Shown in pieces: positions 1-8,958 of a DNA stretch of 64,000 bases. The position numbers were made by a program, and so were the translations under genes. Below the pieces are notes generated by a model, which ran no database searches, was not told the origin of the DNA, and saw nothing but the letters and a program-made list of their open reading frames with translations. The DNA is taken from positions 341,064 to 405,063 of the forward strand of contig NZ_CBCPHV010000003.1 in assembly GCF_965118635.1 (NCBI RefSeq). Reading direction: 5' to 3'. Source of the DNA: Empedobacter brevis_A (GTDB taxonomy: Bacteria; Bacteroidota; Bacteroidia; Flavobacteriales; Weeksellaceae). Position 1 is the stretch's first letter, and each line of letters begins with the position of its first letter.

Positions 1-988
1 CTTTGAAAACTTTAAATCTTATAGCATTGTCATAAACTTCAGTAGGGTTTAATGTTCCTCCTTTTGTGTTGAAGGTAATCCATGATTCACCTTTTTTTAC
101 ATTTGATAAATCTAAATTAGATGTATACGGGTTTCCAAATCGATGAAGATTTTTACCATAATCTAAAAAACCATCATTTTTAGTTGTTTGGTTACCTAAA
201 TAAGTATCGTATATTTGATTATAATTATTAACCTCATTTTTCCAAGCACCGTATTTTTTTCCTGAAAAATCTTTGCCTTTAGCCCATCCAGATTTTATGT
301 TCGAAATATTGTAAGTTTCATTACTTGGTACTCCTGAAAAACCGATTTTAGATGCATTCCCTAAAGCATTTAAGGCATTATAAATATTGGTATTTGGTCT
401 TAGATTTAATAAATAACTTTTGTAAGGTTCTATTGTATAATTATTATCAACAGCATCATATTCTGTTTCTGCGATGTCCCATACTAATAAAGACTGAGCA
501 TATCTTTCATCTTTACAATTAACATTTACAGCACAATCTCCCTTAAAGATATCATTTGACAAAGAATTGATTACATCTTTTGCTTTAATATTTTTAAAAG
601 GTAATGCTATAACATATTCGTTATTTTGTAATTGATCTGGCTTTACTCTTTCCATTACAACTTTACCATCAACAGATGTTGTAGCATTATCAGCAATAAT
701 TAACTGGCCGTAATGTTTGCTATCTTCTCCTACAGCGTATCTATTAACAAAGTTTTTTCCAGTCTCATTAATATTTTTAAATCCTCCTTTTATTTGGATA
801 TTTCCTTCGTTAATTATTTTCTCAGTTGTTGCACTTTTTGAGTCTGTGTCAACATTAACATTCCCTCCATTATAGAATAAAGTATTTGTGTTTACTTTAA
901 CCACAACAGCATCTTTTATATATGTATCTTGAGCATTTACACTATATATCGCACCTAGTACGAATAAAGTAAGTAGATTCTTTTTCAT
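1..988 (-). CDS. Secreted protein of unknown function, C-terminus beyond the left edge
   Basis: An open frame of 329 codons runs from an ATG at 988 to the window edge without a stop. The first 20 residues (MKKNLLTLFV..., ending VNAQ) form a Sec signal peptide, so the protein is exported. No enzymatic motif is visible. A segment near residues 284-294 (RFGNPYTSNLD) resembles a phrase common in large flavobacterial surface proteins that end in a type IX secretion sorting domain; such a domain would lie outside this window, so T9SS export is inference. It follows clpX on the same strand and has its own candidate promoter at 1039-1046. Confidence 0.8.
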   Translation of the reverse strand, partial: MKKNLLTLFVLGAIYSVNAQDTYIKDAVVVKVNTNTLFYNGGNVNVDTDSKSATTEKIINEGNIQIKGGFKNINETGKNFVNRYAVGEDSKHYGQLIIADNATTSVDGKVVMERVKPDQLQNNEYVIALPFKNIKAKDVINSLSNDIFKGDCAVNVNCKDERYAQSLLVWDIAETEYDAVDNNYTIEPYKSYLLNLRPNTNIYNALNALGNASKIGFSGVPSNETYNISNIKSGWAKGKDFSGKKYGAWKNEVNNYNQIYDTYLGNQTTKNDGFLDYGKNLHRFGNPYTSNLDLSNVKKGESWITFNTKGGTLNPTEVYDNAIRFKVFK

Positions 989-1038
989 AAATTTATGTTA
1001 TTTTGGTAGGTTTTTAAAATTAAAGAATAATTTCATTG

Positions 1039-1046
1039 CAAATATA
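1039..1046 (-). promoter_or_regulatory. Candidate -7 box for the secreted protein gene at 1-988
   Basis: TATATTTG on the minus strand fits the Bacteroidota -7 consensus TAnnTTTG, about 50 nt before the ATG. No TTG lies at the expected -33 distance. It overlaps the T-rich tail of the weak clpX terminator. Confidence 0.4.
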
Positions 1047-1048
1047 AA

Positions 1049-1066
1049 AACTTTTATTAAAAAGTT
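1049..1066 (-). terminator. Weak hairpin after clpX
   Basis: A 7-bp stem (aactttt/aaaagtt) with a short loop lies just downstream of the clpX stop and is followed on the minus strand by a T-rich stretch. It contains only one G-C pair, so it is a weak candidate. Confidence 0.35.
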
Positions 1067-1079
1067 ACTATACAATTAA

Positions 1080-2228
1080 TTATATTATAACTTTTTCGGG
1101 TAAATCTTTAATATTGTACATCAAATCAGTAAAAATTTCTTCCGTAACTGCTCTTAATCCACGAGCTCCTAACCCTAGTTCATTGGCACGGTCTACAATT
1201 TTATTAAGGGTTTCGTCCGTCACTACAAGCTCTTTTCCGTCTAATTCAAAAAGCTTTGTATATTGTTTTATAAGAGAGTTTTTTGGTTCTGTCAAAATAG
1301 CTCTCATTGCTTCTTTGTCTAATGCTTTAAGATAAGTAATAATTGGTAAACGTCCAATTAATTCAGGAATGATTCCAAAGTTTTTTAAATCTTGAGCATT
1401 TACTTCGTCTAAAAGATTTTCTATTTCTTTGTGGTCTTCGTTCTTAAAACCAATAACATGTTTTTTCAAACGATCTGCAATATGTTTTTCTATTCCAGAA
1501 AAAGCACCACCAGCAACAAATAAAATGTCTTTTGTATTTACTTCTATAAATTTCTGATCTGGATGTTTACGTCCTCCTTTCGGTGGAACATTTACAACAG
1601 TTCCTTCTAAAATTTTAAGTAAAGCTTGTTGAACTCCTTCTCCCGAAACATCTCTCGTTATAGAAGGATTATCACTCTTGCGTGCAATTTTATCAATCTC
1701 ATCAACAAAAACGATACCCTTTTCGGCAAGTTCAACATTATAATCGGCTGCTTGTAAAAGACGAGTTAAAATACTTTCCACATCTTCTCCCACATATCCA
1801 GCTTCTGTAAGAACTGTAGCATCTACAATAGCAAATGGAACATTTAATAATTTAGCAATTGTTTTTGCTAATAAAGTTTTCCCACTTCCTGTTTCTCCTA
1901 CTAAAATAACGTTAGATTTGTCAATCTCAACATCATTATCTTTATCTAATAAAATTCTTTTATAGTGATTATAGACTGCAACAGATAATATTTTTTTAGC
2001 TTGATCTTGACCAATAACATAGTCATCCAAAAATTCTTTAATTTCTTTTGGTGATTTTAACGTTAACGGTTTTATTAAATCGTTACTTCCGTTAAATTTA
2101 GATTCTTCTAAAACAATACCGTGAGCTTGTTCAATACAATTATCACAAATATTACCGTCGATTCCAGACACTAAAATATTTACTTCGTTTCTGCTTTTTC
2201 CGCAAAAAGAGCATTTATTTTCTTCCAA
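1080..2228 (-). CDS. clpX: ATP-dependent Clp protease ATP-binding subunit ClpX
   Basis: AAA+ unfoldase that feeds substrates to ClpP in the cytoplasm. The 382 residues show the N-terminal C4 zinc finger (Cys6, Cys9, Cys28, Cys31), Walker A GETGSGKT at 111-118, the GYVG pore loop at 144-147, Walker B with DEID at 176-179, the RKH loop near 220, and an IGF loop at 259-261 that docks on ClpP. It is slightly shorter than the usual 410-425 residues but has every catalytic element. It lies downstream of clpP on the same strand but behind a terminator, with its own candidate promoter, so it may be transcribed separately from tig-clpP. Confidence 0.97.
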   Translation of the reverse strand: MEENKCSFCGKSRNEVNILVSGIDGNICDNCIEQAHGIVLEESKFNGSNDLIKPLTLKSPKEIKEFLDDYVIGQDQAKKILSVAVYNHYKRILLDKDNDVEIDKSNVILVGETGSGKTLLAKTIAKLLNVPFAIVDATVLTEAGYVGEDVESILTRLLQAADYNVELAEKGIVFVDEIDKIARKSDNPSITRDVSGEGVQQALLKILEGTVVNVPPKGGRKHPDQKFIEVNTKDILFVAGGAFSGIEKHIADRLKKHVIGFKNEDHKEIENLLDEVNAQDLKNFGIIPELIGRLPIITYLKALDKEAMRAILTEPKNSLIKQYTKLFELDGKELVVTDETLNKIVDRANELGLGARGLRAVTEEIFTDLMYNIKDLPEKVII

Positions 2229-2247
2229 TTTTTTTCAAATTAAGTTG

Positions 2248-2255
2248 CAAAGGTA
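2248..2255 (-). promoter_or_regulatory. Candidate clpX -7 box
   Basis: TACCTTTG on the minus strand matches TAnnTTTG, 20 nt upstream of the clpX ATG. No clear TTTG is seen about 19-21 nt further upstream. Confidence 0.4.
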
Positions 2256-2614
2256 CTTATTTTCTTTAAGATAGAAAATATTTGGTTGTTAATTTTCTAT
2301 ATTTGGCTTTAAACTAAATAAGACTTTTTTGTCTGCTTTTTATCTTTATTGTTATTTTTAATTCTAATGTTTTGTAGTTTATAAATTTTATAAAATTAAA
2401 GTTTAATGAATGTCAGAAAGATAGAATTGATAAACATAAAAAAATAAAAATATGGATTCAAATTATCTTTTCTAAAATAGATTTAATCTAAATTTTATTT
2501 TTTCTAGAAAAAAGATAAGTAGAAGAAGAGTTTCATCAAGAAAATGAAAGTAATCTTTTATTGATTAAGTTTTTTTATTTGTTTAAAAAGAGGGTTTTTG
2601 AGAAGTTAAATAAC
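2256..2614. other. Non-coding A+T-rich spacer between clpX and clpP
   Basis: About 360 bases with stops in all frames and no recognisable gene, RNA or repeat. A 16-bp A/T-rich palindrome centred on ctag near 2510 is the only symmetry I noticed and probably has no meaning at this base composition. Confidence 0.6.
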
Positions 2615-2646
2615 AAAAAAGGATATTCATATGAATATCCTTTTTT
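2615..2646 (-). terminator. Terminator of tig-clpP
   Basis: A perfect 32-bp palindrome (stem aaaaaaggatattcat) sits 20 bp beyond the clpP stop. The minus-strand transcript ends in a T run, as for a Rho-independent terminator. Confidence 0.85.
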
Positions 2647-2665
2647 ATTGTTATTGAATTTGAAA

Positions 2666-3331
2666 TTATTTACGAGGTAATAAAACTTCGTCAATCATTC
2701 CGTATTCTTTTGCTTCTTGAGATGTCATCCAGTAATCTCGTTCACCATCTTTTTCAATTTGTTCGAAAGTTTGACCTGAATGAGTTGCAAGAATATCATA
2801 TAATTCTTTTTTCAATTTCAAGATTTCCTTCAATGTAATTTCCATATCAGTTGCTTGTCCTTGAGCACCTCCTAAAGGTTGGTGAATCATTACGCGTGAA
2901 TGTTTAAGCGCTGAACGTTTTCCTTCTGCACCTGCACATAATAAAACTGCTCCCATAGAAGCTGCCATTCCTGTACAAATTGTTGCAACGTCTGGTTTTA
3001 CTAACTGCATAGTATCGTAAATCCCTAATCCAGCATAAACACCACCACCTGGCGAGTTTACATAAATTTGAATGTCTTTTGTAGCATCAACACTTTCTAA
3101 GAACAATAATTGCGCTTGAATAATATTCGCAATTTGATCATCGATTCCTGTTCCTAAAAAGATGATTCTATCCATCATTAATCGAGAGAAAACGTCCATT
3201 TGTGCAACGTTCAATTTTCTTTCTTCAACGATGTAAGGCGTTGTATTTTGAATATAACTCTCCATATGTAAAGAGCTAATTCCTTTGTCTAACAACGCAT
3301 ATTTTTTAAATTCTTCTCCTACGTTTTTCAT
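2666..3331 (-). CDS. clpP: ATP-dependent Clp protease proteolytic subunit ClpP
   Basis: Serine peptidase that forms the degradation chamber served by ClpX. The catalytic triad is readable as Ser125 (in GMAASMG), His150 (in MIHQP) and Asp199 (in ERDYW), spaced as in the family, with the NSPGG substrate-groove motif at 92-96. The 221 residues include about 25 extra N-terminal residues relative to E. coli numbering, consistent with a propeptide removed on maturation. It is 50 bp downstream of tig and followed by a strong terminator, so tig-clpP probably forms one transcript. The pathway is regulated proteolysis and protein quality control. Confidence 0.97.
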   Translation of the reverse strand: MKNVGEEFKKYALLDKGISSLHMESYIQNTTPYIVEERKLNVAQMDVFSRLMMDRIIFLGTGIDDQIANIIQAQLLFLESVDATKDIQIYVNSPGGGVYAGLGIYDTMQLVKPDVATICTGMAASMGAVLLCAGAEGKRSALKHSRVMIHQPLGGAQGQATDMEITLKEILKLKKELYDILATHSGQTFEQIEKDGERDYWMTSQEAKEYGMIDEVLLPRK

Positions 3332-3381
3332 TATTAAATTTAGATTTTAAATGAAAGGTATAAAGAATTTTTTAGAAGTGA

Positions 3382-4701
3382 TTAAGCTTCTGCTAATTCT
3401 TTATTTTTTTCAGTAATAATGTCAACAAACTCGTCAAATGTTACTTCTTTTTCATTCAATTTTACATTGTTTTTGAAAATGTCTAACATTTTGTCTGTAA
3501 ACACTTGGTATGATAAACGGTTGTATTCTTCTTGATTTTGTAAAGCAGACATTGCAATTTGTTGTAATGTTTCTTCTGGAATAGAATTTTGACCGTACAT
3601 TTTTAATTGATCTTTGATTGCAGCAAAAGCAGCTTCTTTTACTTCTTCAGCATTTACTTCTACATTGTTTGCTTCAGCAATTTTAGCTTCGATTAATTGG
3701 TAACGTAAACCTTTGTCCATTTTAGCCAATTCTTCTTTAGCTTGCTCTTCAGAAGTTACATTTTCGTTAGAAGTGATTAACCATTTAGTTAAAAATTCTG
3801 TTGGTAAATCAAATTGAACTGTATCTAATAATTTTGATACAACATCATTGATAATTTGTTTGTCAGATTCTTTGTTGTACATGTTTTCTGACTCTTCTTT
3901 GATTTTGTTACGGAAAGCTTCTTCTGAATCTACAGCTCCTTCTCCATAAACTTTATCAAATAATTCTTGATTAACTTCTGCTTTTTCTGCTTTGTTAATT
4001 TCTTTGATTGTGTATGTAACGTTTGTTCCTTCTTCAGAAACTTCTGTATTCAATTGTTGTGCAGCTTCTTCAGCTGTGTCAAAAATATCATTAGAATTTA
4101 CTTCTACAACATCACCTACTTTTTTCCCGATAAATGCAGAAGCATCTTTCAATTCTTCTAAACGGATAAATGTTGGTTTAGCTTCTTGTCCTTCTACAGC
4201 AGCTTCTACTTTCAATACAGCTTCTGCTTCTGCTTCAGCTAAAGATTTTAATGATCCAAAACGAGCAGCGAAGTTGTCTACGTATTTTTGAATTTCTTCG
4301 TCCGTAACTTTTACTTTGTAGCTTTCAACTTCAACTTTAGATAAATCAACATCAAATTCTGGAGCTAATCCTAATTCGAAATCAAATGATAATTGATCTG
4401 CATTCCAATCAATATCTTTGATAACTGGAACTGGATTTCCTAAAATTGATAATTTTTCAGTGTTGATATATTCAGATACACTTTTTTGTAAAAGTTCGTT
4501 AACTGTATCAAAAATAACAGCTTGTTCGTATTGTTTTTTTACGAAGCTCATAGGAACTTGTCCTTTACGGAAACCTTTGATGTTAGCTGTTTTTCTGTAT
4601 TGATTTAATACGTCAACTACTTTTTCTTGATAATCTGCCTTGTCAACAGTAACAGTTAATACTGCATTTAATTTGTCTGTTGTATTTTTAGTAATATTCA
4701 T
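3382..4701 (-). CDS. tig: Trigger factor, ribosome-associated chaperone
   Basis: Chaperone that binds nascent chains at the ribosomal exit. The ribosome-docking signature GFRKG is at residues 43-47 of the N-terminal domain. Residues of about 150-245 occupy the place of the FKBP-type prolyl isomerase domain but are rich in Glu and Ala and poorly conserved, as is typical of Bacteroidota homologs, so isomerase activity is doubtful. The remainder to residue 439 is the helical arm domain. It is first in tig-clpP(-clpX), the classic order. The length is normal for the family. Confidence 0.93.
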   Translation of the reverse strand: MNITKNTTDKLNAVLTVTVDKADYQEKVVDVLNQYRKTANIKGFRKGQVPMSFVKKQYEQAVIFDTVNELLQKSVSEYINTEKLSILGNPVPVIKDIDWNADQLSFDFELGLAPEFDVDLSKVEVESYKVKVTDEEIQKYVDNFAARFGSLKSLAEAEAEAVLKVEAAVEGQEAKPTFIRLEELKDASAFIGKKVGDVVEVNSNDIFDTAEEAAQQLNTEVSEEGTNVTYTIKEINKAEKAEVNQELFDKVYGEGAVDSEEAFRNKIKEESENMYNKESDKQIINDVVSKLLDTVQFDLPTEFLTKWLITSNENVTSEEQAKEELAKMDKGLRYQLIEAKIAEANNVEVNAEEVKEAAFAAIKDQLKMYGQNSIPEETLQQIAMSALQNQEEYNRLSYQVFTDKMLDIFKNNVKLNEKEVTFDEFVDIITEKNKELAEA

Positions 4702-4720
4702 CTACCTTAAATTTGGAGTG

Positions 4721-4728
4721 CAAATGTA
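4721..4728 (-). promoter_or_regulatory. Candidate tig -7 box
   Basis: TACATTTG on the minus strand, 20 nt upstream of the tig ATG, matches TAnnTTTG and is identical to the rplM -7 box in this window. No -33 TTTG is visible. Confidence 0.45.
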
Positions 4729-4930
4729 TAAATTATTAATGATTTTTAATAGTAAAAAGTAATATTACAATCAATTCATTCACTATAAATTAACAATTAG
4801 AATAGAATCTTCTCAAATAGTTGAGAATTTGATTTTAGATCTAATGATGAAAATGATTGTGTATTATTTTTGGGTTTGTTGTTTTCAACAATTAAGCCAT
4901 TTGGTTATGAATGACATTATGACATAATAA

Positions 4931-4960
4931 AAAATGCTAAAACATATGTTTTAGCATTTT
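4931..4960 (-). terminator. Terminator of accB-accC
   Basis: A perfect 30-bp palindrome (arm aaaatgctaaaacat) lies 24 bp past the accC stop, with a T-rich tail on the minus strand. Confidence 0.85.
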
Positions 4961-4983
4961 TTATAGTTGAAATATTTAATTTC

Positions 4984-6348
4984 TTATAATTCTGAATAAT
5001 TTGCGTAAGATTCGTCAAAAACAAAATCTTCCATAAATTTAGTTGTGTAATTACCTGCGATAAAATCTGGGTGATCCATCAACTGTAAATGGAATGGGAT
5101 TGTTGTTTTGATTCCTTCGATATAGAATTCTCCTAATGCACGTTTCATTTTGCTAATTGCTTCTTCACGAGTTTGTGCAGTAACAATTAATTTAGCAATC
5201 ATAGAATCGTAGTTTGGTGGAATTGTATAACCAGCATAAACGTGTGTATCTACACGAACACCATTACCACCAGGGATATTAATATTTGTAATTTTTCCTG
5301 GAGAAGGGCGGAAGTCATTATATGGATCTTCTGCGTTGATACGACATTCAATAGAATGTCCTTGTGGGAAATAATCTTTACCTGAAATAGGATGACCAGC
5401 AGCTAACATGATTTGTTCGCGAACTAAATCAAAACCTGTTACTTGTTCTGTAATTGGGTGTTCTACTTGAATACGAGTGTTCATCTCCATAAAGTAGAAA
5501 TCTCCGTGTTTATCCACTAAGAACTCAATAGTACCAACACCTTCGTAACCGATATATTCACAAGCCTTAACAGCAGCATCTCCCATACGTTGACGTAATT
5601 CATCAGTCATAATTGGAGAAGGTGTTTCTTCAGCTAACTTTTGATTACGACGTTGAATAGAACAATCGCGTTCAGATAAGTGACAAGCTTTTCCGTTTTG
5701 ATCACTTGCTACTTGTATCTCGATATGACGTGGCTCTTCGATTAATTTTTCCATGTACATTCCGTCGTTACCGAAAGCTGCAGCAGCTTCTGTACGAGCA
5801 GATTCCCATGCATGTAATAAATCTTCTTCTTTCCAGATAGCACGCATACCTTTACCACCACCTCCGGCAGTAGCTTTAATCATTACAGGGTATTTAATTT
5901 CGCGAGCAACTTCTAAAGCTTGTTCATAGCTTTCTAATAATCCGTCTGATCCTGGAACAACAGGAACACCTGCTTCTTTCATTGTGGCTTTAGCATTCGC
6001 TTTATCTCCCATACGGTCGATATTATCTGCTGGCGCACCAATGAATTTAATTCCGTTTGATTGACAGATTTTAGAAAAAGTTGAATTTTCAGATAAGAAT
6101 CCATAACCTGGGTGAATAGCATCCGCATCAGTAATTTCTGCTGCTGCGATGATGTTAGCCATTTTTAGGTATGAATCTTTACTTGGAGCAGGACCAATAC
6201 ATACCGCTTCGTCTGCGAAACGAACATGTAATGATGTTTCATCTGCTGTAGAGTAAACAGCAACCGTTTTGATTCCCATTTCTTTTGCAGTACGTATAAT
6301 ACGCATTGCAATTTCACCTCTATTAGCGATTAATATCTTTTTAAACAT
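4984..6348 (-). CDS. accC: Biotin carboxylase subunit of acetyl-CoA carboxylase
   Basis: Carboxylates biotin on AccB with ATP and bicarbonate, the first half-reaction of malonyl-CoA formation. The 454 residues are full length. They show the N-terminal biotin carboxylase fold (KILIANRGEIA), the glycine-rich ATP-grasp loop GGGGKG at 162-167, and the catalytic stretch MEMNTRIQVEHP near residue 290, followed by the C-terminal carboxylase domain. It begins 23 bp after accB and ends before a strong hairpin, so accB-accC is a two-gene unit. The carboxyltransferase subunits are not in the window. Confidence 0.96.
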   Translation of the reverse strand: MFKKILIANRGEIAMRIIRTAKEMGIKTVAVYSTADETSLHVRFADEAVCIGPAPSKDSYLKMANIIAAAEITDADAIHPGYGFLSENSTFSKICQSNGIKFIGAPADNIDRMGDKANAKATMKEAGVPVVPGSDGLLESYEQALEVAREIKYPVMIKATAGGGGKGMRAIWKEEDLLHAWESARTEAAAAFGNDGMYMEKLIEEPRHIEIQVASDQNGKACHLSERDCSIQRRNQKLAEETPSPIMTDELRQRMGDAAVKACEYIGYEGVGTIEFLVDKHGDFYFMEMNTRIQVEHPITEQVTGFDLVREQIMLAAGHPISGKDYFPQGHSIECRINAEDPYNDFRPSPGKITNINIPGGNGVRVDTHVYAGYTIPPNYDSMIAKLIVTAQTREEAISKMKRALGEFYIEGIKTTIPFHLQLMDHPDFIAGNYTTKFMEDFVFDESYANYSEL

Positions 6349-6371
6349 AGTTTTCTAATCTAAAAAATAAA

Positions 6372-6854
6372 TTAAGCTGGATCAACTAAGAATAATGGTT
6401 GATCGTACTCAACAGGACTAGCGTCATCAACTAAAATTTTAACGATTTTTCCTGAAACTTCTGATTCAATTTCATTGAATAATTTCATCGCTTCAACAAT
6501 ACATAATACTTTTCCTGGAGCAATAGAATCACCTACACTTATGAAAGGTTCTTTACCTGGACCTGCAGAACGGTAAAAAGTTCCAATCATAGGAGATTTT
6601 ACTGTGATTAAATTACTGATTTCTTCTTCTGATTGAGTTGTAGAGTTATTTGCTGGTTCAGCAGCTAAAGTTTGTGGCGCTGAAGCTTGTGCTACAGGAG
6701 CTTGAGGTACATAAAATTGTTGAGACGCAACTTGTGCAGGTACGCTAGCTAAAGTTTTGATTTTGATCTCGATGTCATCTTGTTTGATGCTCACTTCAGC
6801 AACTTCTGCTTTTGATACGAATCTAATTAAATTTTGAATGTCTTTAATGTCCAT
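6372..6854 (-). CDS. accB: Biotin carboxyl carrier protein of acetyl-CoA carboxylase
   Basis: Carries carboxybiotin from AccC to the carboxyltransferase. The biotinylation motif EAMK places the biotinyl lysine at Lys124. It is followed by the usual hydrophobic biotinyl-domain fold, and preceded by an Ala/Pro/Gln-rich flexible linker at roughly 37-72. Its 160 residues are normal for the family. The gene has a candidate promoter at 6906-6913, just beyond the rpmF terminator, so accB-accC appears transcriptionally separated from the ribosomal-protein gene upstream. Confidence 0.95.
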   Translation of the reverse strand: MDIKDIQNLIRFVSKAEVAEVSIKQDDIEIKIKTLASVPAQVASQQFYVPQAPVAQASAPQTLAAEPANNSTTQSEEEISNLITVKSPMIGTFYRSAGPGKEPFISVGDSIAPGKVLCIVEAMKLFNEIESEVSGKIVKILVDDASPVEYDQPLFLVDPA

Positions 6855-6905
6855 ATAATGCGGTTTTTATTTGACCTTTTATGTTTGTTTTTTATAAAAC
6901 GATTT

Positions 6906-6913
6906 CAAAGGTA
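6906..6913 (-). promoter_or_regulatory. Candidate accB -7 box
   Basis: TACCTTTG on the minus strand, about 50 nt before the accB ATG and immediately after the rpmF terminator. No -33 TTTG was found. Confidence 0.45.
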
Positions 6914-6931
6914 TTGAAAAAAAAATAAAAA

Positions 6932-6958
6932 AAGCTGTTTCTTTTATAGAAACAGCTT
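6932..6958 (-). terminator. Terminator of rpmF
   Basis: A 10-bp stem (aagctgtttc/gaaacagctt) with a 7-nt loop follows rpmF. A long T run follows on the minus strand. Confidence 0.85.
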
Positions 6959-6979
6959 CAAAATCTTTGTAAGATTATA

Positions 6980-7177
6980 TTATTCAGTAACTTCTTGTAC
7001 TTTCTCTAATACTACTTTACCTTTGTAGTATAATTTTCCGTCAGACCAGTGAGCTCTGTGGTATAAGTGTGCTTCACCTGTTGTTTTATCAATTGCTAAT
7101 TGTGGAGCTTCGATTTTGTAGTGTGTTCTACGTTTATCTCTTCTTGTTGACGACTGTCTTCTCTTAGGATGTGCCAT
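6980..7177 (-). CDS. rpmF: 50S ribosomal protein L32
   Basis: Small basic large-subunit protein. The N-terminus MAHPKRRQSSTRRDKRR is the L32 signature, and 65 residues is the usual bacteroidetal size. It directly follows the YceD-family gene, a pairing conserved across bacteria. In many relatives fabH comes next; here a terminator and then accB follow instead. Confidence 0.96.
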   Translation of the reverse strand: MAHPKRRQSSTRRDKRRTHYKIEAPQLAIDKTTGEAHLYHRAHWSDGKLYYKGKVVLEKVQEVTE

Positions 7178-7233
7178 ATCTAACTACTTTTTTTTCTTTA
7201 TTTCTATAATTTATTTTAATATAAAAAAACCAA

Positions 7234-7803
7234 TTATGGTTTTAAATCTTTCAATTTTGCCCAACGAGGATCGATGTCATCATCATCATCGTTATTGTTG
7301 TCATCATCTTCTTTGTCTTCTAGGTTTTCGTCTATTTCGTAAATGCTATACTGATCTAACAGTTTTATCATTTCAGAATCGCTCTTACCGTTTAAAACAT
7401 CGGGATGAATTCGTTTTGTTGGTACTGATAAAATTGCTAATTCATAAAGAACTTGTGCAACATTGATTTGGTATTCTTCTCTTGGAATAACCCAGATATC
7501 AAAATCAGTATCGTCAAACTCGTCGCCAAATTTAACAATTAATTCTGCATTATTTGAAATTTCTTGCTGAAACAATTCTCCAGTCAAATCACAAGGGACT
7601 GTAATCTGTCCTTTCAAGTTGATTTCTAGCTCAAGCATTGTCGATTTTTTATCTAAAATGATTGTTGCAATCAAATTAGGATTTTCAAAATCTTGCTCAA
7701 TTTCAAATAAATCAAAGAACGATTGTGATAATTCGAACGTAAAATCACTCTTACCTAAAGGCAAGCTTGTAAATACAATATTATAATTTTTTAACTTGTC
7801 CAT
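7234..7803 (-). CDS. YceD/DUF177 family protein
   Basis: The position directly upstream of rpmF is the hallmark of this family, which is linked in other bacteria to 23S rRNA metabolism. The 189-residue protein has the expected beta-rich core around a segment 'GQITVPCDLTGELFQQEI' near residues 64-81. Its C-terminus is extremely acidic, with a run of Asp and Asn at about 165-176 before WAKLKDLKP. There is no signal peptide, so it is cytoplasmic. The family assignment rests on synteny plus general pattern; the molecular role in this organism is inference. Confidence 0.8.
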   Translation of the reverse strand: MDKLKNYNIVFTSLPLGKSDFTFELSQSFFDLFEIEQDFENPNLIATIILDKKSTMLELEINLKGQITVPCDLTGELFQQEISNNAELIVKFGDEFDDTDFDIWVIPREEYQINVAQVLYELAILSVPTKRIHPDVLNGKSDSEMIKLLDQYSIYEIDENLEDKEDDDNNNDDDDDIDPRWAKLKDLKP

Positions 7804-7819
7804 ACCACAAAAAGGTGTG

Positions 7820-7827
7820 CAAAGATA
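7820..7827 (-). promoter_or_regulatory. Candidate internal promoter for yceD-rpmF
   Basis: TATCTTTG on the minus strand, about 17 nt before the yceD-family ATG, matches TAnnTTTG. No -33 element is apparent. It would allow yceD-rpmF expression independent of pdxA. Confidence 0.4.
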
Positions 7828-7875
7828 ATCTAATTTATTTAAAATTAATAGCTCTTTGCAACTTATTTTAATTTT

Positions 7876-8949
7876 TTATTCTTTATTATCTCCTTTCTCT
7901 AATTTTAGAGGAATGTGCTTTAACACATTTTTAGTTAACTCTTGATATTCGTTTCGATTTCTATACAAATCAATTGCAGCGAAAATAGCTTCTTTAAAAG
8001 ATTCTTCGTTTGCAATTCCTTTTCCTGCAATATCGTAAGCAACACCATGATCTGGCGAAGTTCGTACATATTTTAGTCCAGCTGTATAATTAACACCTTC
8101 GTCGAAACTGATAGTTTTGAATGCGACTAAACCTTGGTCATGATACATTGCTAAAACGGCATCAAAAACGTTTAGATTATTTGGGTTGAAGAAACTATCT
8201 GCCGAATATGGTCCAAAAACTAATTGATCTTCGTTGATGCAACGCTCGATAACTGGTGCAATAATTTCTTTTTCCTCCGATCCTAATAATCCATTATCTC
8301 CTGCGTGAGGATTAAGTCCAAGAACTGCTATTTTTGGTTTTTCGATTGCATAATCTTCAATCAAACTTTTATGAATTTGTTGAATTTTTGTATAAACAGA
8401 TTTTGGATTAATGTTTTTTGCAACATCACGAATCGGAATATGTTGTGTAACTAAGCCAACTCGTAATTTCTCAGAAACTAAAAACATCAAAGGATTGCCT
8501 CCCCAAACTTCTCCTAAATATTCTGTATGTCCTGGGAAATGGAATTCTTCGGACTGAATATTGTCTTTGTTGATTGGAGCAGTTACTAAGACATCTGTAA
8601 AACCATCTGTTACAGATTGAGCAGCTGCTTTTAAAGACTGGTAAGCATGTTCACCAGCTTCTTTGGTTACTTTACCATAATGTACATCAATTTGGTCTTT
8701 CCAAAGATTAACCACATTGATTTTTCCATCTACAATTTGACCTGCATTTTGGATTCCTTGAAAATTGATTCGGTCAAATTTTAAACGATCTTTTTGAAAC
8801 GATAATAATTTGGTAGAACCAAAAATAACAGGTGTAAAAAATTCTGTTATTTCTTTTTCTTGTAAGGTTTTTAAGATGATCTCAATTCCGATTCCGTTGT
8901 AATCACCAATTGAAATGGCAACTCTAATTTTTCTATCTTTTTCAGACAT
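7876..8949 (-). CDS. pdxA: 4-hydroxythreonine-4-phosphate dehydrogenase
   Basis: NAD-dependent oxidative decarboxylase in the DXP-dependent pyridoxal-phosphate pathway. The three metal-binding histidines of the family are readable as His170 (TQHIP), His215 (LNPHAGDNG) and His270 (MYHDQG), at nearly the E. coli positions (166, 211, 266). The 357 residues are slightly longer than E. coli PdxA. It lies in a minus-strand run after a small membrane-protein gene (10-bp gap) and before yceD-rpmF. No other vitamin B6 gene is in the window. Confidence 0.95.
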   Translation of the reverse strand: MSEKDRKIRVAISIGDYNGIGIEIILKTLQEKEITEFFTPVIFGSTKLLSFQKDRLKFDRINFQGIQNAGQIVDGKINVVNLWKDQIDVHYGKVTKEAGEHAYQSLKAAAQSVTDGFTDVLVTAPINKDNIQSEEFHFPGHTEYLGEVWGGNPLMFLVSEKLRVGLVTQHIPIRDVAKNINPKSVYTKIQQIHKSLIEDYAIEKPKIAVLGLNPHAGDNGLLGSEEKEIIAPVIERCINEDQLVFGPYSADSFFNPNNLNVFDAVLAMYHDQGLVAFKTISFDEGVNYTAGLKYVRTSPDHGVAYDIAGKGIANEESFKEAIFAAIDLYRNRNEYQELTKNVLKHIPLKLEKGDNKE

Positions 8950-8958
8950 AATGTTAGT

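Noticed and set aside
2505..2525. A 16-bp palindrome of A and T around ctag
   Set aside because: Expected by chance in such A+T-rich sequence and with no neighbouring feature.
3967..4291. Plus-strand frames of 64 and 99 codons inside tig
   Set aside because: They lie opposite a full-length conserved gene and have low-complexity composition without a signal peptide or motif.
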